Shown here: piece by piece, positions 1-6,786 of the stretch
Layout of the letters: each line of letters starts with the position of its first letter
Position numbering within the stretch: position 1 is the stretch's first letter
NCBI RefSeq assembly: GCF_026340255.1
Contig: NZ_JAPEPJ010000001.1
Coordinates: 1,054,001-1,118,000 of the forward strand
Direction of reading: 5' to 3'
DNA length: 64,000 nucleotides
Source: Streptomyces sp. NBC_01408
Lineage (GTDB): Bacteria > Actinomycetota > Actinomycetes > Streptomycetales > Streptomycetaceae
Made by a program: the position numbers and the translations under genes
The notes under the pieces: generated by a model
Database searches by the model: none
What the model was told of the DNA's origin: nothing
What the model saw: only the letters and a program-made list of their open reading frames with translations

Positions 1-1
1 A

Positions 2-442
2 CTGCTCTGGAACCACGGCCCCGCCACCGACGCCGGCTGCACCAAGGGGGTGGCGGGCGCGGCCACCGGCACAGGGTCGGCAAAGCGGATGATCAGCATC
101 CTGACGATCGTGTCCCAGCAGCGTCGCGGCGCCCTCCTGGGAGTCATCGAACGCGACTGGAAGGGGCGCGGCTACGTGATCAAGAGCGTCCGGGCCGACC
201 CGGAGATGCCGGCCATCTACGCCGAGACCCCGGACGGCTACATCCTCACGGCGAAGGTCGGCGGAGAGGGCCAGTTCTTCCTCCAGGGCGCCACGCCGTG
301 CCTGACGGACCACCCCGTCCAGGACCCTGCCACCAAGCCCAACACCCCGGTGCGCAATGTCCCGTTCCCGCCGCGGCCGGACACCCAGGACGAGTTCTGG
401 TCCGCCACCACCCCGCTCCCCTCGGACAGCCCCACCCCCTGA
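2..442 (+). CDS. Tandem lipoprotein-family paralogue, 5' end outside window
   Basis: This is the C-terminal 146 residues of the first copy in a tandem array. The reading frame is open from the window edge, and the first codons (LLWNHGP) align with the interior of the next two genes, so the start and presumed lipobox lie upstream of the window. A GTG at 50 is an internal valine, not the start. Shared blocks are GCTKG, ERDWKGRGY, AETPDGY, GQFFL and a Pro-rich tail ending in DEFWSATTPLP. The function is unknown; by analogy with its neighbours it is probably an exported, lipid-anchored protein. Confidence 0.85.
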   Translation: MLWNHGPATDAGCTKGVAGAATGTGSAKRMISILTIVSQQRRGALLGVIERDWKGRGYVIKSVRADPEMPAIYAETPDGYILTAKVGGEGQFFLQGATPCLTDHPVQDPATKPNTPVRNVPFPPRPDTQDEFWSATTPLPSDSPTP

Positions 443-451
443 GGCAACCCG

Positions 452-1072
452 ATGAGACTCCCCCGCACGGCGCTCACCCTGCTCACGCTCGCGGCTCTCG
501 CGGCCGGCTGCGGCCTGGGCGCCGCCGCCGGATCCGCCAAGGACAAGGGCGCCGAGAAACTGAACATGCAGCAGGGCGCCACGCGGGCCGACGCCATCCT
601 CCAGGAGACCCTGGGCGCCGTGCAGCCGGAGCTCCGCTGGAACCACGGCCCGGGCGGCGACGCCGGCTGCACCAAGGGAATCGCGGGCGCGGCCACCGGC
701 ACAGGGTCGGCAAAGCGGATGATCAGCATCCTGACGATCGTGTCCGAGCAGCGCCGCAGCGCCCTCATGGGAGTGATCGAACGCGACTGGAAGGGGCGCG
801 GCTACGTGATCAAAAACGTCCGGGCCGACCGGGAGGTTCCGGCCATCTTCGCCGAGACCCCGGACGGCTACATCCTCACGGCGGAGGTCGGCGGAGAGGG
901 CCAGTTCTTCCTGGACGCCGCCACACCGTGCCTGAAGGACCACCCCGTCCAGGACCCCACCACCAGGCCCAACACCCCGACCCGCAATGTCCAGTTCCCA
1001 CCACGGCCGGACGTGCAGGACGAGTTCTGGTCCGCCACCACCCCGCTCCCCTCCGGCAGCCCCACTCCTTGA
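452..1072 (+). CDS. Putative lipoprotein, tandem paralogue 2
   Basis: A 206-residue protein with a short signal peptide (MRLPRTAL then a hydrophobic run) and a clear lipobox LAAGC with Cys20, so it should be lipid-modified and held on the outside of the membrane. The mature part has a conserved Cys in GCTKG and another in TPCL, which could form a disulphide, and ends in a Pro-rich DEFWSATTPLPSGSPTP tail. It starts 9 bp after the previous copy, with GAGG overlapping that copy's stop codon, so the array is one operon. I do not recognise the family; no enzymatic motif is visible. Confidence 0.85.
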   Translation: MRLPRTALTLLTLAALAAGCGLGAAAGSAKDKGAEKLNMQQGATRADAILQETLGAVQPELRWNHGPGGDAGCTKGIAGAATGTGSAKRMISILTIVSEQRRSALMGVIERDWKGRGYVIKNVRADREVPAIFAETPDGYILTAEVGGEGQFFLDAATPCLKDHPVQDPTTRPNTPTRNVQFPPRPDVQDEFWSATTPLPSGSPTP

Positions 1073-1080
1073 GGAACCCG

Positions 1081-1704
1081 ATGAGACTCCCCCGCACGGC
1101 GCTCGCCCTGCTCGCGCTCTCGGGCTTCGTCGCCGGCTGCGGCGGCCCGGGCGCCGACGACCGGTCCGCCGAGGGCAAGAGCACCATGAACATGCAGCAG
1201 GGCGCCGAGCGCGCCGACGTCATCCTTCAGGAGACCCTGGCCGCCATCCAGCCCGAGGTGCTCTGGAACCACAGCCCAGGCGGCGAGGCGGGCTGCACCA
1301 AGGGGGTGGCGGGCGCGCCTACCGGCACCGGGGCAGCGAAGCGGACCGTCAGCATCATGACGATCGTGTCCGAGCAGCGCCGCGGCGCCCTCATGGGAGT
1401 GATCGAACGTGACTGGAAGGGGCGCGGTTACACGATCACGAGCGTCAACAACAGTGCCGAGGTCCCGGCGATCCACGCCGAGACCCCGGAGGGTTACACC
1501 CTCTCGGTGAAGGTCGGAGGGGGCCAGTTCTTCCTGGACGCCGGCACCCCCTGCCTGACGGACCACCCGGTCCAGGAGCCCCGTACCAAGCCCAACACCC
1601 ATCACCGCAAGGGCCAGTTCCCCCAGCGGCCGGACACCCAGGACGAGTTCTGGTCCGCCACCACCCCGCTCCCCTCGGGCAGCCCCGCTCCCGCCGCTCC
1701 CTGA
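1081..1704 (+). CDS. Putative lipoprotein, tandem paralogue 3
   Basis: A 207-residue paralogue of the two preceding genes. The signal peptide is nearly identical (MRLPRTALALLAL) with lipobox FVAGC, Cys20. The middle is strongly conserved (MQQGAxRADxILQETL, WNHxPGGxAGC, TIVSEQRRGALMGVIERDW); the linker just after the lipobox Cys is the most divergent part, as expected for a surface tether. The start is 8 bp after the preceding stop, with GAGGA as ribosome site. A perfect 12-bp hairpin follows. Function unknown. The array looks like recent amplification followed by divergence. Confidence 0.85.
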   Translation: MRLPRTALALLALSGFVAGCGGPGADDRSAEGKSTMNMQQGAERADVILQETLAAIQPEVLWNHSPGGEAGCTKGVAGAPTGTGAAKRTVSIMTIVSEQRRGALMGVIERDWKGRGYTITSVNNSAEVPAIHAETPEGYTLSVKVGGGQFFLDAGTPCLTDHPVQEPRTKPNTHHRKGQFPQRPDTQDEFWSATTPLPSGSPAPAAP

Positions 1705-1714
1705 CGGGCCGCCC

Positions 1715-1742
1715 GGCCCGGCCCCGCCGACGGGGCCGGGCC
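1715..1742. terminator. Hairpin between convergent lipoprotein and hydrolase genes
   Basis: Perfect 12-bp stem (1715-1726 with 1731-1742) closed by a CCGA loop, placed between two converging genes, so it can serve both. There is no T-run, as is usual for Streptomyces terminators. Confidence 0.75.
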
Positions 1743-1747
1743 GGCCT

Positions 1748-2695
1748 TCAGTTGCTGGTCGCCCTGATGCCGTCCAGGAACGGCTCCAGCGCCGCGCGCC
1801 AGGCGGCCGGCTGGTCGTAGTGGAGGTAGTGGCCGGCGTCGGGGATCTCCGCGTACCGCCCGGCCGGGAGGACGCGGACCATCTCCTGGGCCTCGGCGCG
1901 GCCCAGCTCCCCGTCCAGGCCGCGGACCACCAGGGCGGGGCAGCGGACCTGGGCCAGCTCCTCCCAGTGGGCGTCGTGGACCCAGGTCTCCCGGGCCGTC
2001 AGCATCTGGCGGCGGGAGAAGAGCGGGCGCCAGCCGTCCTGCGCCTCGTGCATGACCTCGGCGAAGAAGGCGCCGCGGCCGGGGTCGGGGCGCTCCACCC
2101 TGGGGTCGTCCTCGCCGAACCAGCGGCGGGCCGCGTCCTGCGTGGGGAAGGGCAGGGGCCATCGGTGGAACCAGTCCTCCCACTCCTGCTGGGAGGCTTC
2201 GCCGAGCGCGGAGGCCCGCATGTCGCAGATCACCAGGGCCTCGACCAGGTCCGGGCGGCGGGCCGCGAGCTGCCAGGCGGTGAGGGCGCCCATGGAGTGG
2301 CCGATCAGGGTCACGGGGGCCAGGCCGAGCTGCTCGACGGCGGCTTCGGCATCGGCCACGAAGGCCTCGCGCGTGTAGGGGCCCGAGGCGGGGCGGTCGC
2401 TCTGGCCGTGGCCGCGCTGGTCCAGCGCCACGACCCGGCGGTGCTCGGAGAGCCAGCGGGCGGTCCCGGCCCAGTGGAAGGCACGGCCCATCAGGCCGTG
2501 GAGTAACAGGACCGCGGGCCGCTGCGGGTCCGCGGCCGGTCCTGGCTCTGCCGGGCGGGCGGGCCCCGCTGACCGGGCGTGCCCTGCCGGCCAGGCGTGC
2601 CCTGCCGGCCGGACGGGCTCCGCAGTCGGTTCGCGGAACTCCCAGGCGGCCAGGCGCACGCCGTCGGCCGCCGTCACATCGATGCGCTGTACCAC
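1748..2695 (-). CDS. Alpha/beta hydrolase
   Basis: A 315-residue alpha/beta-fold hydrolase. The oxyanion-loop HG (LLLHGLMG), nucleophile elbow GHSMGA, acid region RGLDGELG and catalytic His in DAGHYLHYD are all present, so it should be an active esterase, lipase or haloperoxidase-like enzyme; the substrate cannot be told. The GTG at 2695 is chosen because GAAGGGGG lies about 9 bp upstream, whereas a longer frame runs back through a perfect hairpin at 2912-2939. Near the N-terminus an Ala/Pro/Gly-rich insert with PAGHA repeats precedes the first strand. It is preceded by a -10-like TAGTCT and a LexA-like box. Confidence 0.85.
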   Translation of the reverse strand: MVQRIDVTAADGVRLAAWEFREPTAEPVRPAGHAWPAGHARSAGPARPAEPGPAADPQRPAVLLLHGLMGRAFHWAGTARWLSEHRRVVALDQRGHGQSDRPASGPYTREAFVADAEAAVEQLGLAPVTLIGHSMGALTAWQLAARRPDLVEALVICDMRASALGEASQQEWEDWFHRWPLPFPTQDAARRWFGEDDPRVERPDPGRGAFFAEVMHEAQDGWRPLFSRRQMLTARETWVHDAHWEELAQVRCPALVVRGLDGELGRAEAQEMVRVLPAGRYAEIPDAGHYLHYDQPAAWRAALEPFLDGIRATSN

Positions 2696-2723
2696 CGCAG
2701 ATGCACCCCCTTCGCTCCCGGCC

Positions 2724-2745
2724 AGACTATCGAACCCGTATTCGA
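2724..2745 (-). promoter_or_regulatory. -10-like element with abutting LexA-like palindrome
   Basis: On the minus strand a 16-bp dyad (2730-2745) has half-sites TCGAAT and GTTCGA separated by ACGG, one base off the actinobacterial SOS box TCGAAC-N4-GTTCGA. It lies directly upstream of TAGTCT (2724-2729), a plausible -10 for the hydrolase gene. A repressor bound here would block RNA polymerase. The match is read from sequence; LexA control is inference. Confidence 0.4.
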
Positions 2746-2911
2746 AAACGGGGTACTCGCCGACAACACCGCTCTTTCGAGTGACCTTGCTCAAGGATTG
2801 GCCGCCGCTGCCGATGGAGATCCTTTCAACAGGGAGGCGGGCCGCTCGGGGAAGACGGTCCGAAGGGGATGACCTTGAGAGCTCGGGGCTCCAGGTCAAA
2901 AGGGGAGGACA

Positions 2912-2939
2912 GGTCCCGGCGCCGCGAGGCGCCGGGACC
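2912..2939. terminator. Hairpin downstream of desR
   Basis: Perfect 12-bp stem (2912-2923 with 2928-2939) with a GCGA tetraloop, about 100 bp past the desR stop and upstream of the hydrolase promoter. It probably ends desR transcription and insulates the hydrolase gene. Confidence 0.7.
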
Positions 2940-3040
2940 GTCCACACCGGATTGCTACCAGGCTCGCAGACGCAGACTGGCCCGTAAGGGCGAATCGACG
3001 ACTGCGGTCAGCCATTCGCAGCCAAGCCCATCGGCTCCGC

Positions 3041-3733
3041 TCAGCGCTTCGCGACGAACACGTGCGAAGCGACCTCCTCGTCCAGCTCGGCGGCCTCCCC
3101 GCCACTGCCGACCAGGACACCGCCCGCGGACTCCGTCACGCTCACCACCGAACCGGGCTGAACGCCCGCCCGGCGCAGCGTGTACATCAGCTGGGCATCG
3201 GTCTGGATCGGCTCGCCGATCCGGCGCACGACCACGGTCTTGCCCTCGGTGCCCGGGTCCAGCTCGGCCAGGCTGATCATGCCGTCCGCCAGGAACGGAT
3301 CGGCCTCGGCCTTCTCCCCCAGCTCCTCCAGCCCCGGGATCGGGTTCCCGTACGGCGACTCGGTCGGGTGACGCAGCAGCTCCAGCACCCGCCGCTCCAC
3401 CGCCTCGCTCATCACGTGCTCCCAGCGGCAGGCCTCCGCGTGCACCTGCTCCCACTCCAGGCCGATGACGTCGACGAGCAGACACTCCGCGAGCCGGTGC
3501 TTGCGCATCACGCGCGTCGCCAGCCGCCGCCCCTCCTCCGTCAGCTCCAGGTGCCGGTCACTGGCGACCGCCACCAGGCCGTCCCGCTCCATCCGCGCCA
3601 CGGTCTGGCTCACCGTCGGACCGCTCTGGTCGAGCCGCTCGGCGATGCGGGCGCGCATGGGGACCACACCTTCCTCTTCCAGCTCGAGGATGGTGCGGAG
3701 ATACATCTCCGTGGTATCGATCAGTCCGGACAT
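3041..3733 (-). CDS. desR: Iron-dependent repressor, DtxR/DesR family
   Basis: A 230-residue member of the DtxR family: N-terminal winged helix (SGLIDTTEMYLRTILELEEE, then RIAERLDQSGPTVSQTVARM as recognition helix region), the metal-binding and dimerisation domain (HRLAECLLVDVIGLEW, CRWEHVMSEAVE with the conserved Cys/Glu/His ligands), and a C-terminal SH3-like FeoA domain. It should repress siderophore and iron-uptake genes when Fe2+ is bound. The start at 3733 gives the normal family length and has AGGGG upstream. It is divergent from the SIS-domain gene across 282 bp. Confidence 0.93.
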   Translation of the reverse strand: MSGLIDTTEMYLRTILELEEEGVVPMRARIAERLDQSGPTVSQTVARMERDGLVAVASDRHLELTEEGRRLATRVMRKHRLAECLLVDVIGLEWEQVHAEACRWEHVMSEAVERRVLELLRHPTESPYGNPIPGLEELGEKAEADPFLADGMISLAELDPGTEGKTVVVRRIGEPIQTDAQLMYTLRRAGVQPGSVVSVTESAGGVLVGSGGEAAELDEEVASHVFVAKR

Positions 3734-3949
3734 TCGTGCCCCTCGGATTGCGTGCGCTGGCCCTGCCCCCAATTCTGACGCATCGGGCGCGGAACCGTCC
3801 CGTGCGGCGGGCAAGCCCTTGCACGGACCTTCCCGCGGACCCCGCCCCCGGACCCCGCCCGCCGACCCGTCCGCCGACCCGACCGCGGACATCCGCGCAC
3901 ACATCGTCCAGGCCTTTCGCCCCTGGATTGACGTTCGTATTGACACGCC

Positions 3950-3965
3950 CTTGGTCCAGACCGCA
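3950..3965 (+). promoter_or_regulatory. DasR-like operator (dre) with TTGACA -35 upstream
   Basis: CTTGGTCCAGACCGCA matches the core of the known DasR-responsive element (TGGTCTAGACCA) at TGGTC-AGACC. It sits 50 bp before the start of the SIS-domain gene and just downstream of a TTGACA hexamer at 3940-3945, a good position for repression. DasR is the GlcNAc-responsive GntR regulator of Streptomyces; control here is inferred from the motif. Confidence 0.65.
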
Positions 3966-4015
3966 CGGTGAGCGGCGGACACGGAAGCCCCCCACCCCCG
4001 GAAGGCCATCGGCGT

Positions 4016-4771
4016 ATGAGCGAGAGCAAGCTGGCCGGTCAGTTCTTCGACGCGGCCATCGGCCTGCTGGAGCGGGTCCGGGACGAGGAGGCCGCGCACA
4101 TCGGCGAGGCCGGGTCCCTCGTCGCCGACGCGGTGGCGGCCGGCAACCGGCTCTTCGCCTTCGGCGCCGGGCACTCCTCGCTCCCCGCCCAGGACGTGGT
4201 CTACCGAGCCGGCGGGCTCGCCCTGATGAACTTCCTCGCCGTCCCGGGCACCACGGGCATCGACGTCATGCCCGCGACGCTGGGCAGCGCCCTGGAACGG
4301 GTCGACGGCCTCGCCGGAGCCGTCCTGGACAGCAGCCCCGCCTCCGCGGGCGACGTCCTCGTGATCATCTCCCTCTCCGGGCGCAACGCCCTGCCCGTCG
4401 AGATGGCCATGAACGCCCGCGCCATCGGCCTCAAGGTCATCGGCGTGACCTCGGTGGCGTACGCGACCGGGACCAAGTCGCGGCACGTCTCCGGCACCTT
4501 CCTCAAGGACCACTGCGACGTCGTCCTCGACAGCAAGATCGCCGTCGGCGACGCCGAGCTCACCCTCGACGGCATCGACGCCCCCTTCGCCCCCGCCTCC
4601 ACCGTCGTGACCAGCGCGATCATGCAGGCCGTCATGGCGGCGGCCGCCGGCGAGCTCGCCGCCCGCGGGGTGGAGCCCCCGCTGCTGCGCTCGGGCAACG
4701 TCGACGGCGGCCACGAGTGGAACGGCCGCGTCATGCAGGAGTACGGCGACCGCATCTTCTTCCGGCACTGA
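4016..4771 (+). CDS. nagS: SIS-domain aminosugar-phosphate protein
   Basis: A 251-residue protein with a single SIS fold: an N-terminal helical cap (FFDAAIGLLERVRDEEAAHI), phosphosugar-binding loop FGAGHSS, the second SIS loop VIISLSGRNALP and a C-terminal VEPPLLRSGNVDG. It resembles the S. coelicolor protein next to desR that I recall being described as NagS, acting on N-acetylglucosamine-6-phosphate; that name is from memory. The ATG at 4016 is preferred over upstream codons because GGAAG precedes it and the family begins here. A DasR-like site upstream fits a role in aminosugar metabolism. A hairpin follows the stop. Confidence 0.8.
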   Translation: MSESKLAGQFFDAAIGLLERVRDEEAAHIGEAGSLVADAVAAGNRLFAFGAGHSSLPAQDVVYRAGGLALMNFLAVPGTTGIDVMPATLGSALERVDGLAGAVLDSSPASAGDVLVIISLSGRNALPVEMAMNARAIGLKVIGVTSVAYATGTKSRHVSGTFLKDHCDVVLDSKIAVGDAELTLDGIDAPFAPASTVVTSAIMQAVMAAAAGELAARGVEPPLLRSGNVDGGHEWNGRVMQEYGDRIFFRH

Positions 4772-4775
4772 CCGG

Positions 4776-4791
4776 CCGGCCGCAAGGCCGG
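4776..4791 (+). terminator. Hairpin after SIS-domain gene
   Basis: CCGGCC-GCAA-GGCCGG, a 6-bp stem with a GNRA loop starting 5 bases after the stop. It is followed by three loose copies of GGGGCGGGC, which look like a small simple-sequence expansion. Confidence 0.55.
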
Positions 4792-4885
4792 TGCCGGGGC
4801 GGGCGTCGGGGCGGGCGCAGGGGCGGGCTCGCGGGCGGCTCGTACAACACCACGACCGGCGGAGCCGTCGCCGTCACCCGCAACG

Positions 4886-6244
4886 TCACCCCGGACCACC
4901 CGTGGAGCCCGCACCCCCCGGCCCTGGCCGGCCGGAACCGCCAGGCCGTGTCGCCAGGTCCAGGTCGGCCGCGATCCGGGCCGCGACCTCCTCCGCGTAC
5001 TCCGCGTCCGCCCGCTCGAAGGCGGCCCGGGAGGCCCCGCGCACGAACGTCAGCGCCCCGACCGTCCGGCCCCGGCTCCGCAGGACCGTGCACAGCACGT
5101 GCACCGCGTCCCCGGGCCACTGCCGGGCCCGCGCCCACTCCCCGTCCGGCTCCCCGCGCGGGGCGGACGTCCGCACCGAGCCGATCCGGTCCAGCGCCTG
5201 GAACGCCGGATGCCCGGCCTCGTACCGCACCGGGATCGACCCCGGCCCCGGCAGCACCGGCGGCGACGCGGCCGACCGTACGAGCCTGCGCCGCTCCGGG
5301 TCGGCCGACGGGTCCAGTACGTCCAGCAGCGCGTGCTCGGCGAAGCCGGCGAGGGCGAAGTCCAGGCGTACGGCCGCCGCCTCGGCCGGATCCTCGCACT
5401 CGGCGGCGACCCGCCCCGCGCGGTGCAGCTGATGGGCACGGAAGCGCAGCTGCGCGGTGTCCAGCTGGGCCTGCCGTGCCTCGGTGACGTCCTGGAACAG
5501 CCAGCCCACCCCGAGCGGTACCGGCTCCTCCGCCAGCGGCGAGGCCAGCCGCAGGAACCCGCACCGCCAGCACCGCCGCCGCACCCCCTCCGCCGTACGC
5601 ACCGACACCCACAGCTCCACCGGCGCGGGCGGCGCCCCCTCGGCGAGCACGTGCTGGAGCGCGCCCTCCAGCTCCTCCACGCCCTGCGTCAGCAGCTCCC
5701 CGAGCGGCCGCCCGAGCAGCGCGGTGCGGCCGGTGCCGAAGGCGCGCGCGGCGTGCGCGTTGACCACGGCGGGCCGCAGGTCCACGTCGACGAGGACGAC
5801 ACCCCACGAGGCGTCCTCCATCAGCGCCTCGCTCAGCGCGATGGACCGCTCCAGGTCGATCTGCGCGTGCACCTCGCTGAAGGCGCAGTACACCCCGGCG
5901 GGCTTCCCGTCGGCCCCCGGCACCCCGGCGGACTGGGTCCGTACGAGGACCCGCCCGCCGTCCTTGGTCACCAGGGCGAACTCGTGCACCTGCCGCCCCG
6001 GCACGTCCTGGGCCGCCATGAGCCGGTCCTGGACGTCCTGCGCGTCGGCGGCCCGCACCGCCCACCCGGCGAACCCCTTGCGCCCCACCGCCTCGGCGGC
6101 GGACCAGCCGAGGATCCGCTCGGCCTCCCGGTTCCAGTGCGTGATCACGCCGTCGGAGTCGAACGCGCACAAGGCGGCGTCCATCCCGTCCAACAGCGCT
6201 GCGAGCAGATCGTCGGCGGTCTCACTACGTCCGAAGGCACTCAC
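4886..6244 (-). CDS. PAS/PAS/GAF sensory protein
   Basis: A 452-residue cytoplasmic protein with two PAS domains: the first about residues 15-135 (AALCAFDSDGVITHWNREAE, GRKGFAGWAV), the second about 140-270 (LVDVDLRPAVVNAHAARAFG). A GAF-like region follows to about residue 430 (FAEHALLDVLDPSADPE, VLRSRGRTVGALTFVRGAS). No histidine kinase, GGDEF or SpoIIE phosphatase domain follows, so any output must go through a partner; related Streptomyces proteins of this kind often carry a phosphatase domain. The tail is Gly/Pro-rich low complexity. ATG at 6244. It is transcribed away from the iscB insertion; its promoter must lie within the 200 bp before the first structured element there. Confidence 0.8.
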   Translation of the reverse strand: MSAFGRSETADDLLAALLDGMDAALCAFDSDGVITHWNREAERILGWSAAEAVGRKGFAGWAVRAADAQDVQDRLMAAQDVPGRQVHEFALVTKDGGRVLVRTQSAGVPGADGKPAGVYCAFSEVHAQIDLERSIALSEALMEDASWGVVLVDVDLRPAVVNAHAARAFGTGRTALLGRPLGELLTQGVEELEGALQHVLAEGAPPAPVELWVSVRTAEGVRRRCWRCGFLRLASPLAEEPVPLGVGWLFQDVTEARQAQLDTAQLRFRAHQLHRAGRVAAECEDPAEAAAVRLDFALAGFAEHALLDVLDPSADPERRRLVRSAASPPVLPGPGSIPVRYEAGHPAFQALDRIGSVRTSAPRGEPDGEWARARQWPGDAVHVLCTVLRSRGRTVGALTFVRGASRAAFERADAEYAEEVAARIAADLDLATRPGGSGRPGPGGAGSTGGPG

Positions 6245-6429
6245 CTGGCACCCCCTGCAGGTGTTCGCGTGTGCGGCACGTCAGATCATTGAACTGGAAC
6301 GTGACGCAGCCCACACCCCGTTCCCCGGAATAGGTACGCTCCTGGCCGCTGTCACGGGGCGACCACACGTTCGAGTGAGCTCGGAAGTATCCATCCGAAC
6401 CAGACGGCCGGGGCGGATAGCTTCAGCTG

Positions 6430-6786
6430 CATCACGAGAAGGGAGGTCACTCGCTCCCTTATGGAGTGACCAGCCCCAGTCATCACGATCCACGGATCAG
6501 ACGAGGTGCCTCGATGGCTACGTTCTCTGCAGGTGAGCAGACCCACCAGGCTGTGCTTCCTCAGCAGCCTGCTCTGGAATCCGCGAGCGCAGACACCCCC
6601 GGGAGCAGGGACGAAACGGCTCACGGACTCCCGGCCGCACGGCCGGGTGCCGGTAGGGAACATGGGCGAGGGGAGACCGGCGGGAACCGCACCTGGACCC
6701 GTCGGCGGCACGCCGGATCCGCTGCTGCGACAGCGGCCACGGCAGAGACCGGGAGCGGTGACGCTCCCAACCCGACAGCGAACAGG
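6430..6786 (+). ncRNA. Candidate omega (guide scaffold) RNA of IscB
   Basis: The DNA just upstream of iscB is packed with perfect short hairpins: 6487-6498, 6502-6513, 6547-6571 (CAGGCTG with CAGCCTG), 6630-6647 (CCCGGCC-GCAC-GGCCGGG), 6719-6736 (CCGCTG with CAGCGG) and 6751-6768 (GGGAGCG-GTGA-CGCTCCC). At its 5' side is an H-type pseudoknot: 6439-6445 pairs with 6454-6460 and 6446-6452 pairs with 6464-6470, both perfect 7-bp helices. IscB omega RNAs lie in this position, with the guide at the 5' end. The boundaries are guesses. The region is also open in frame with iscB from an ATG at 6514, so a longer protein is an alternative reading. Confidence 0.6.

Noticed and set aside
2696..2947. 84-residue N-terminal extension of the alpha/beta hydrolase
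   Set aside because: It would run through a perfect terminator hairpin and the promoter region, while GTG 2695 has a good ribosome site and gives normal length.
2941..3040. Possible tRNA-like segment downstream of desR
   Set aside because: No acceptor-stem pairing and no TTCGA T-loop; no tRNA found anywhere in the window.
6466..6786. Protein-coding extension of iscB
   Set aside because: Composition is unlike IscB and the segment is dominated by hairpins; known IscB proteins start just before PLMP. Kept as an alternative because an ATG at 6514 is in frame.
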